Below are positions 1-5,053 of a stretch of 5,114 nt of DNA, one piece after another. The translations under genes were made by a program, and so were the position numbers. Numbering within the stretch: the first letter of the stretch is position 1; every line of letters starts with the position of its first letter. The stretch is from positions 1 through 5,114 of the forward strand of contig CAZOMB010000033.1 in the NCBI GenBank assembly GCA_964581105.1. The letters run 5' to 3'. This DNA is from UBA10161 sp964581105. GTDB taxonomy: Archaea > Micrarchaeota > Micrarchaeia > Anstonellales > Anstonellaceae. The notes under the pieces were generated by a model, which worked only from the letters and a program-made list of their open reading frames with translations, did no database searches and was not told the DNA's origin.

Positions 1-67
1 CCTCAATAAGCATTTTTGAGGTTATCTCCTCATTGAACTTTGAAACAACTATTCCTAAGTTTATCAT
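1..67 (-). CDS. ribH: 6,7-dimethyl-8-ribityllumazine synthase, N-terminal fragment
   Basis: This is the first 22 codons of a gene that runs off the left edge of the window. The product begins MINLGIVVSKFNEEIT, which is the first beta strand and the substrate-contacting F-N-E segment typical of lumazine synthase (compare the family pattern GIV-x-x-x-F-N-x-x-I). The enzyme condenses 5-amino-6-ribitylaminouracil with 3,4-dihydroxy-2-butanone 4-phosphate to give lumazine, the penultimate step of riboflavin synthesis. The ATG start lies 2 nt after the ribC stop and is preceded by an AAGGTG ribosome-binding site. Its position directly after ribB and ribC strongly supports the call. Only the N-terminus is visible, so completeness cannot be judged. 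Confidence 0.88.
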   Translation of the reverse strand, partial: MINLGIVVSKFNEEITSKMLIE

Positions 68-69
68 TT

Positions 70-546
70 TTACACCTTGTTTATTGAGCCTGCGTCAGCT
101 CTTCCTTGCCTTTTTCCTTTTCCTGCGAATTTTTGCAATTCCTCTGGCGCAGTGGCAAGAAGAACCGCGTTCACTGCATGCTTTCTTGTCCTGTCCTCAA
201 AAATTGAATATAAATCAGCTTCGTCTTTCCCCTCATCCTCATGCACAAATACTTCTATTATGTGCTTTTTGAGCTTTATTTTTGCCATCTGTATTCCTAA
301 AGATGCCTCGTGCCCGCATGTCTTGTCAACTTGAGCGCTTCCAACCATTCCAAGTGCCATGTAAATGTCGCAGTCTTCCTTTTTGTCAAGCAATAAGCAG
401 CCGATTGCCAAATCCTTTACCCCTGGCACTGTGCTCCTGACAATTTCTGTGCCTGGGAATTTCTTTTGTATTTCATCTGCTGCAAATGATGCCATGTCTG
501 CCCTTGCAAACATTGTGTCAACTATTCCCAGTTTTATTTTTTCCAT
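70..546 (-). CDS. ribC: Archaeal-type riboflavin synthase
   Basis: The 158-residue product matches the archaeal riboflavin synthase family, which is a paralogue of lumazine synthase and unrelated to the bacterial two-domain RibE enzyme. It carries out the dismutation of two 6,7-dimethyl-8-ribityllumazine molecules to riboflavin plus the ribitylaminouracil precursor. Visible family blocks in order are TMFARADM (11-18), RSTVPGVKDL (37-46), ALGMVG (64-69), CGHEASLG (77-84), HIIEVFVHEDE (95-105) and a glycine-rich tail KGKRQGRADAG (143-153). The length is normal for the family (about 150-160 residues). The ATG starts 1 nt after the ribB stop, behind a weak purine stretch AAGGGAT, so translation is probably coupled to ribB. 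The family is the best single indicator that the host is an archaeon. Confidence 0.95.
   Translation of the reverse strand: MEKIKLGIVDTMFARADMASFAADEIQKKFPGTEIVRSTVPGVKDLAIGCLLLDKKEDCDIYMALGMVGSAQVDKTCGHEASLGIQMAKIKLKKHIIEVFVHEDEGKDEADLYSIFEDRTRKHAVNAVLLATAPEELQKFAGKGKRQGRADAGSINKV
73..78 (-). promoter_or_regulatory. Shine-Dalgarno site for ribH
   Basis: On the minus strand AAGGTG lies 5 nt upstream of the ribH ATG, inside the last codons of ribC. It fits the archaeal anti-SD (GGTG core) and fixes the ribH start. It indicates that ribH is translated from an internal site of a polycistronic ribB-ribC-ribH message. Confidence 0.7.
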
Positions 547-547
547 G

Positions 548-1198
548 TCAATCCCTTATGATATCTTTTCCTTCTAAAAATGGGAAGTTGTTTTTCCTTG
601 CATAAGCTATTGCCTCTTTTTTGGTTGCTGCTTTTCCTGTGTTTGAGAGCATTTCGCAAAGAACCACTGCTTGTGTTGCTTTTGCAATTCTGGCAAGCTC
701 AACTGAAAGCTCTGTGTGGCCTCTCCTTTTTCCAATGCCGCTGCTGGTCAGAAGAAATACATGGCCAATTGCCCTGAAGTTTTTCTTAAAGTCGCTTTTG
801 TTCCCTTTTTTGGCAATGAGCTTTCCAAACTCCTTGATTGTTTTTGCCCTGTCATTGTCAGTTATGCCTGTAAAGGTGGAAAGGTGGTTTATTGAAATTG
901 TGAATGCTGGCTTGTCGCCATATTTCATGATTTTGCTGCCCATGGAAAATAGAAGAGGGTTTCCTGCTTTTTTGAGCATGTCAACTGCAAAAGGGAGAGA
1001 AAGCCTTTTGCTTGAAGCAGAGTCAATTGCAAGGCAGATTAAGCCGCCTGCCTCTTTTCTCATCTTCCTAACCTTGGCAGGAGTTGTTTTCTCAGCCAGG
1101 CAGATTAAGTCAGACTCGTCCTCCCTGCCTTTTGCGTCATGAAGCACTATGAAGCTGCCTCTTTTCAGGGTAGAAATTGCACTTCCCAAGCCTCCCAT
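548..1198 (-). CDS. ribB: 3,4-dihydroxy-2-butanone 4-phosphate synthase
   Basis: The 216-residue product is a stand-alone DHBP synthase. It converts D-ribulose 5-phosphate to 3,4-dihydroxy-2-butanone 4-phosphate and formate, supplying the four-carbon unit used by RibH. Visible motifs are the acidic active-site loop D21-x-x-x-R25-E-D-E-S-D30, the GGLICLAI strand (51-58), the STFTGITDNDRAKTI substrate loop (107-121), G-H146-V-F, R-G-H161-T-E-L-S and C-E182-M-L. E26/E28, H146, H161 and E182 correspond to metal or catalytic positions known in the family. There is no GTP cyclohydrolase II fusion. A usual Pro before G-H-V-F is Ile here (RAIGHVF), a minor departure. The chosen ATG leaves no obvious SD, but a TATA-like tract lies about 27 nt upstream, consistent with a leaderless message. 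It heads ribB-ribC-ribH. Confidence 0.95.
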   Translation of the reverse strand: MGGLGSAISTLKRGSFIVLHDAKGREDESDLICLAEKTTPAKVRKMRKEAGGLICLAIDSASSKRLSLPFAVDMLKKAGNPLLFSMGSKIMKYGDKPAFTISINHLSTFTGITDNDRAKTIKEFGKLIAKKGNKSDFKKNFRAIGHVFLLTSSGIGKRRGHTELSVELARIAKATQAVVLCEMLSNTGKAATKKEAIAYARKNNFPFLEGKDIIRD

Positions 1199-1244
1199 GG
1201 CTGAGAGTTTGAAAAATAAAGAATAAAAGGCAGGCTACCCAAAT
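1199..1244 (-). promoter_or_regulatory. Short spacer with T-rich tract: ribB promoter and/or upstream terminator
   Basis: This 46-nt gap between the membrane-anchored protein gene and ribB contains, on the minus strand, TTTTATTCTTTATTTTT (1228-1212). The first TTTTATT is centred about 27 nt before the ribB ATG, the right place for an archaeal TATA box driving a leaderless transcript. The same T-rich run lies just after the preceding stop codon and could act as an intrinsic archaeal oligo-T terminator. The sequence cannot distinguish these roles; both may apply. Confidence 0.35.
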
Positions 1245-2027
1245 TTACTTGCTCTTCTTTTTGCCTTTTTTGCCTTTTCCTGCAAAATTCTTGTATGCAT
1301 AGTATGCTATTCCAAGTATAATCAGAGCAATTACTGCATATGCAACAAGAAGCAGGTTGCCTTTCTCAGCTATTGTCTGCTGTTCATCAGGAGTTGGAGG
1401 TGAGTTAGGCCCTTTTGGCACTTTTCCAATGTCAGGGGTTGGTATTACTTCCTGCTCAGGCGCCTGGGGAGGCGGTGACTCTGGGTCGCCTCCGCATTTT
1501 TCTGGGCATGTTATTGGCGTTTCTCCAATTGATTCATCACACTCAGGCTTGTCTGTGCAGGGGACATCAATCAAAAGGCTGTTTGAGTAAAACTTTGCTC
1601 CTGGCACTGTAACAACTGTTGGGCCAATTGAAAGCTCTCCAACTGTTGCAGCCTTTATTGTGTATGTAAATGTTTTGCTTGTATCTGGAGCAAGGGGCGA
1701 TGACCAGGTGAGAGATGGTGGAACCGCTGCATGGTAGTCTTGGTCAACTGTGTCAAAAAGCTCTGGCTTTGGGGAAATTGGCGTTGCCACAACTGCCTCA
1801 ACTACGTAGATTTCTGTTGGGGTGCTTCCTGTATTTGTGACTTTTATGGTTATGTCAAACTGTTCTTCAATTGTCACAGCCTCTGGCCCGGTTTTCACTA
1901 CTTCAAGAGAGCCAGTAAATGGCTCTGGAGGTGTTGTGGTTTCTGATGCCACTGTTTCTGCAAAGCAAAAGCCTGCCAAAAGCACCAGTGCCACAAGCAT
2001 GTATGAAAGTTTGTTTTGTTTTTTCAT
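1245..2027 (-). CDS. Exported membrane-anchored Ig-like domain protein with Cys cluster and Pro-rich stalk
   Basis: The 260-residue product is not a recognised enzyme. A signal peptide (hydrophobic core 9-22, likely cleavage after C-F-A23) is followed by a beta-rich domain at about 38-155. Phrases such as SLEVVKTGPEAVTIEEQF and DITIKVTNTGSTPTEI match the style of CARDB/DUF11-type Ig-like surface domains. Four Cys (157, 163, 174, 178) then form a compact cluster around GETPITCPEKC. A Pro-rich stalk (181-213), one transmembrane helix (about 223-248) and a Lys-rich cytoplasmic tail KGKKGKKKSK complete it, so the Ig domain should face outwards. An in-frame GTG 15 nt upstream is possible, but the ATG used here has a GGGGGTG site 6 nt before it and gives a better signal peptide. 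It starts 2 nt after the stop of the transglutaminase-like gene, suggesting coupled expression and a shared surface role, perhaps as an anchor or partner. Confidence 0.85.
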   Translation of the reverse strand: MKKQNKLSYMLVALVLLAGFCFAETVASETTTPPEPFTGSLEVVKTGPEAVTIEEQFDITIKVTNTGSTPTEIYVVEAVVATPISPKPELFDTVDQDYHAAVPPSLTWSSPLAPDTSKTFTYTIKAATVGELSIGPTVVTVPGAKFYSNSLLIDVPCTDKPECDESIGETPITCPEKCGGDPESPPPQAPEQEVIPTPDIGKVPKGPNSPPTPDEQQTIAEKGNLLLVAYAVIALIILGIAYYAYKNFAGKGKKGKKKSK

Positions 2028-2029
2028 AT

Positions 2030-4609
2030 TCAGCACCCCCACATATTGCTCTTTGACGGGCAGCTTCTCATGCCCCAGTCATTTGAGCACTTGTTTGAAT
2101 TGTAGTCACAGTGGTCATAGTGGTCCCCGCCAGAAGTCCAGTCCCAGCCAGGGCCAGTGAAAAAGTCTCCCCCATTATTGCCCACTGTGTCAATGAACGA
2201 ATACTTTGTGTCGCCAGGCAGCCACACTGCATTGTAAACATGGCCTGGCGTTCTGATTGCCATGACTTCATTTTTGCTGTATCCTGCTTTTCTCAACGCA
2301 GTTGCAACAACAAACCCATAGTCAACGCATGTTCCTGTGTTAAGCCTGTTCACTGTTGCATGCGCTGGGTTGTCTGCCAAAGCATTGTTATTGCTCTCAG
2401 GGTTTGTGTCACTGTGGTACCACCCGTCCTTTGGGGACTTTCCAAATATCCACCAGTCATAATAATAGCACCAAAGCTCATTGAAGTGTATGTTGCTCTG
2501 CGGCCATGGACCTGCCTGGTAATGCGGGTGTGAGTCGCAGATTGATGCTGCCTTGCAGCAGCACTCCCCGATATAATAGTCTTTTACATAAACTGCCTGC
2601 GAGCCTATCCCATATGTAAGGTAGGCTGCCTTGCAAAGTTTCATTGTTGATGAGGCTGTTAGTGAAGTTAATGGGCCAGATGTCCTGGCCTTGTCCCTTG
2701 CTGCATCGCATGTGTTTTGCTTGCTGTAGCCATACCCATGGTTTTGAGGCGGGTTTGAGGAAAATGAGTTTTTGCCATTGCAGCAGTTCTCAGCATCTTC
2801 AATCATATAGTCAAGCCCGTCATCGCATACTTCAAATGCATGGCACGCGCCTATCCCATTGTTATAGTCAACTGTTGAGCCTCCGCTGTCTGGCCAGTCA
2901 TTTGTGCAAGGCGTGTCTGTTGGGTAGTATTTTGTTGAGGTCCCTGTGCATGCTGCTTTTGGGTTGACTGTCACAACTACGCCCATTGAAGATGAAAGGC
3001 CAAAGCTGTCTGTTACCTCAAAAGTCAGTGTGTGCGAGCCTGTATTGTCAAATGTTATGCTTGCCAATGCCTTTTCTGAAAGCGTGTGTGGAAGGATTGA
3101 GTCTGCGTCACCACCAAACTTTGGAACAAGCGATTTTGTGCCTCCGTCATTCCATGAAAGAGAGGCATCTGTTATTGTTCCTCCTGGGTTGTAGCTAAAT
3201 GCCCTCATTGTAACTGTTGTGCTGCTCCCGTGGTTGACATTTGTCGGGTATGTGCTCATTGCAATGTATGGGGGATACAAGGTAAGCTCTGTCTTGAATG
3301 TGTATATTGATGAGTTTGTGCACAAGTCTGCGCATGAGGATGCCTTGTACTGGTATGTTGTGTCATCCTCAAGGCCTGAAAGCAGCACTGCATGGCTTTG
3401 CTGTATTATCAGGTCCATTATTGCCGTGTCAACTACTGCATTGTCCAAAAATTGGCTGTTAACATTGTAATTGTATTCAAACTCAGCATCAGCAGGGCTT
3501 TGTATTTCAGCAGAGTAATAGGGAAGAGGGCCGCCTGCAAAGCTTATTGTTCCTGTTTCGCTAAATCCATAGGGGGAAAAGCTTACAACTTTTGAAGGCA
3601 TTGAAAGCAACCCCTTGTTTTGTATGATGCTGATGTCAGGAAGCTTTGCAGGTATTCCCCCTGTAATTGGCTGGCCTATTATCTCTACCACCTGCTCAGG
3701 GTCTTCTGGAGGTATAAAATCAAAAATAAGGTATTGCATAAGGGTTTCATAGTCATATACTTGTGGAGGCGGCACCTGTATCCATTCTGTTGTGCCAAGC
3801 TTCCTGTAAAAAACAGTTGAGTCAGAAAATACGTCAGTGTTCCAGATAACTGTTGCAGTCTCGTCAGTGATTATTGTTGTTCTAACATCTGTTATCACTG
3901 GTATTACTGGCAATGTCTTGAAATGCTGCTCCTCGCTTTGCACGCAGCTGTTTTCAGTGCATGCCTCTATATAGTAATAGTAATTAGTGTATGATTTCAG
4001 GCCTGTTATTGTGTCAGACTGTTCTGTGTTAAAGTCAGACTCTTTTGCTGTCTTGTAAACAGAGCCTCCGCTTGTTTTTGAAAGGAAAATTGTCCCGTTT
4101 GCAGATACATTTGTTTCCCATTCAATGTCAACCTTGAACTTGTCAGGGGTTTCTGATACAGAGGTAATTTCAACATCAATTATTGGCTCTGGCTCAGGCT
4201 CTGGCACTGGCCCGCTTGCTGATGCTACTGTTGTCACTGCATATGGCACAACTATGTATGCAGTTGCGCTGTATATTCTGTAGCCAAGCTCATCAGCAGT
4301 TACAGTGACATTTTCTGAGCCTTCAAGAACAGATGCTGTGTGGCTCTCTCCTTGCTCAAGGGTGGGGTTTGCAACTGGGGAGCCATTAAAGCTTATTTGG
4401 TAGACTGCGCTTTGCACAACAACTTCCTGCCTCTGGCCATAATACCAGGTTATGTTTTCAACTTCAACCAAAAAGCCGTTTGAGGATTCTACTGTGTCTG
4501 AGATATTAAGTTCATAAGTTCCATCGCCAGAATGGGAAGTTGCAAAAGAAAAAGATGCAAGAAAAGAGAATATTGAAACTGCAAATGCTAACTTGTTCAA
4601 ACCTGCCAT
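2030..4609 (-). CDS. Large exported FN3/Ig-like protein with C-terminal transglutaminase-like (Cys-His-Asp) domain
   Basis: The 859-residue product has a signal peptide (core 7-20, likely cut after F-S-F-A23), an N-terminal beta domain (30-130), a PEPEPEP linker (136-142), an FN3-like domain (144-233) and a second FN3-like domain starting near 236 and closing at 405-440, split by about 125 residues. A PKD/Ig-like domain (441-550) and a Cys-rich region (554-714) follow. The C-terminus is a transglutaminase-like fold with G-T-C761-V-D-Y, P-G-H790-V-Y-N and F-I-D807, matching the Cys-His-Asp triad in order and spacing. Secreted microbial members may act as peptidases, transglutaminases or amidases; substrate is unknown. 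It has no C-terminal anchor and ends in Cys. The ATG at 4609 is preferred to the in-frame one at 4639: it follows a GGGGGG site and opens directly into the signal peptide, and the likely TATA box is too close to 4639. The membrane protein gene follows after 2 nt. Confidence 0.88.
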   Translation of the reverse strand: MAGLNKLAFAVSIFSFLASFSFATSHSGDGTYELNISDTVESSNGFLVEVENITWYYGQRQEVVVQSAVYQISFNGSPVANPTLEQGESHTASVLEGSENVTVTADELGYRIYSATAYIVVPYAVTTVASASGPVPEPEPEPIIDVEITSVSETPDKFKVDIEWETNVSANGTIFLSKTSGGSVYKTAKESDFNTEQSDTITGLKSYTNYYYYIEACTENSCVQSEEQHFKTLPVIPVITDVRTTIITDETATVIWNTDVFSDSTVFYRKLGTTEWIQVPPPQVYDYETLMQYLIFDFIPPEDPEQVVEIIGQPITGGIPAKLPDISIIQNKGLLSMPSKVVSFSPYGFSETGTISFAGGPLPYYSAEIQSPADAEFEYNYNVNSQFLDNAVVDTAIMDLIIQQSHAVLLSGLEDDTTYQYKASSCADLCTNSSIYTFKTELTLYPPYIAMSTYPTNVNHGSSTTVTMRAFSYNPGGTITDASLSWNDGGTKSLVPKFGGDADSILPHTLSEKALASITFDNTGSHTLTFEVTDSFGLSSSMGVVVTVNPKAACTGTSTKYYPTDTPCTNDWPDSGGSTVDYNNGIGACHAFEVCDDGLDYMIEDAENCCNGKNSFSSNPPQNHGYGYSKQNTCDAARDKARTSGPLTSLTASSTMKLCKAAYLTYGIGSQAVYVKDYYIGECCCKAASICDSHPHYQAGPWPQSNIHFNELWCYYYDWWIFGKSPKDGWYHSDTNPESNNNALADNPAHATVNRLNTGTCVDYGFVVATALRKAGYSKNEVMAIRTPGHVYNAVWLPGDTKYSFIDTVGNNGGDFFTGPGWDWTSGGDHYDHCDYNSNKCSNDWGMRSCPSKSNMWGC
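2034..2040 (-). promoter_or_regulatory. Shine-Dalgarno site for the membrane-anchored Ig-like protein
   Basis: GGGGGTG on the minus strand ends 6 nt before the ATG at 2027 and lies in the last codons (W-G-C) of the preceding gene. It decides the start in favour of 2027 over the in-frame GTG at 2042, which would lie upstream of this site. It also supports translational coupling with the upstream gene. Confidence 0.65.
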
Positions 4610-4614
4610 ATTAT

Positions 4615-4620
4615 CCCCCC
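4615..4620 (-). promoter_or_regulatory. G-rich ribosome-binding site of the transglutaminase-like gene
   Basis: A GGGGGG run on the minus strand sits 5 nt before the ATG at 4609. It resembles the GGGGGTG site of the next gene in the pair. It favours 4609 over the upstream ATG at 4639. The match to a canonical SD is only partial. Confidence 0.45.
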
Positions 4621-4641
4621 TTACCCCTTGAAAAGGCAATG

Positions 4642-4649
4642 TTTATAAT
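4642..4649. promoter_or_regulatory. TATA box, possibly bidirectional
   Basis: TTTATAAT on the plus strand reads ATTATAAA on the minus strand, so either orientation resembles an archaeal TATA element; the plus orientation fits the TTTATA consensus better. Its centre is about 36 nt from both start codons (4682 plus, 4609 minus). With the usual archaeal TATA-to-start distance of about 25-27 nt, plus transcription would begin near 4671, giving a leader of roughly 10 nt without SD. Minus transcription would begin near 4619, at the G-rich ribosome site. Confidence 0.55.
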
Positions 4650-4681
4650 GGCTTTTTTACCTTTGCCTGCCTTTTATCTTC

Positions 4682-5053
4682 ATGAAAGTCCTGGTATTTG
4701 GAAACCCGCTTGTTGAAATTGATTCTGCTGCTTTGAAGATAGCCAATGAACTTGATGGAAAATTAGATGGAATTGAATTCAAGAGGTTTGACACTGCAGA
4801 GGATTTGGAAAAAGAGGGAAAAGAGCTGGTAATACTTGACTCTGTAGTGGGACTGGAAAAACCAAGGCTTGTGACCATTGATGAGCTTGAAGTACAAAAG
4901 GCATACTCATTGCATGACTTTGACTTGGGATGGAACTTGCTTCTTTTGAAAAAAATAGGGAAGCTGGAAAAAGCAGTAATAATTGGGGTTCCTGCCAAAA
5001 AGCCAGTTAAAGAGAGCTTGGGAGAAGTGAGTAAGCTTTTACTTTCCCTTTGA
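4682..5053 (+). CDS. NiFe hydrogenase maturation endopeptidase (HybD/HycI-like)
   Basis: The 123-residue product matches the hydrogenase maturation protease family, nickel-dependent endopeptidases that clip the C-terminal tail from the large subunit after the NiFe cofactor is installed. The N-terminal strand leads to G7-N-P-L-x-x-x-D14. L-D53-S-V-V-G lies at the second conserved position, and S-L-H78-D-F-D-L-G matches the third, followed by the family-like strand AVIIGVPAK (98-106). D14, D53 and H78 correspond to the nickel-binding Glu/Asp/His triad of HybD. It is shorter than most members (roughly 140-165), and the usual acidic residue just before D14 is Ile13. The ATG has no SD but lies downstream of a TATA box, so the message is probably near-leaderless. 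Its 3' end overlaps the end of the opposing hydrogenase large-subunit gene, its likely substrate. Confidence 0.85.
   Translation: MKVLVFGNPLVEIDSAALKIANELDGKLDGIEFKRFDTAEDLEKEGKELVILDSVVGLEKPRLVTIDELEVQKAYSLHDFDLGWNLLLLKKIGKLEKAVIIGVPAKKPVKESLGEVSKLLLSL

Noticed and set aside
1..21. Inverted repeat CCTCA...TGAGG that could be a terminator hairpin
   Set aside because: It lies inside the ribH reading frame, has only a 5-bp stem with an 11-nt loop, and lacks a following T-run in the direction of transcription.
621..1142. Plus-strand open frame of 173 codons opposite ribB
   Set aside because: It lies entirely antisense to ribB, whose active-site motifs are intact. Its translation has no recognisable domain and no ribosome site. 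It is a shadow frame.
1250..1282. Repetitive TTTTTTGCCTTTT-like run
   Set aside because: It is the coding sequence of the Lys/Gly-rich cytoplasmic tail of the membrane-anchored protein, not a separate repeat element.
1965..1967. Possible lipoprotein Cys (C21) in the signal peptide of the 260-residue protein
   Set aside because: The sequence L-A-G-F-C has Phe directly before Cys instead of a small residue, and the protein already has a C-terminal transmembrane anchor.
2028..2042. GTG start five codons upstream for the membrane-anchored protein
   Set aside because: The GGGGGTG ribosome site lies downstream of that GTG and is correctly spaced for the ATG at 2027.
4183..4215. Short direct repeat of GGCTCTGGCTCAGG type
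   Set aside because: It encodes the PEPEPEP linker between domains of the exported protein. It is low-complexity coding sequence with no sign of CRISPR or mobile origin.
4610..4639. Ten-residue N-terminal extension of the transglutaminase-like protein, starting at 4639
   Set aside because: It would put charged residues in front of a good signal peptide, has no ribosome site of its own, and the probable TATA box would lie only a few bases before it.
4657..4998. Minus-strand open frame of 113 codons opposite the hydrogenase protease gene
   Set aside because: Its Ser/Phe-rich translation is typical of an antisense shadow of a Lys/Glu-rich gene. The plus-strand frame has clear family motifs.
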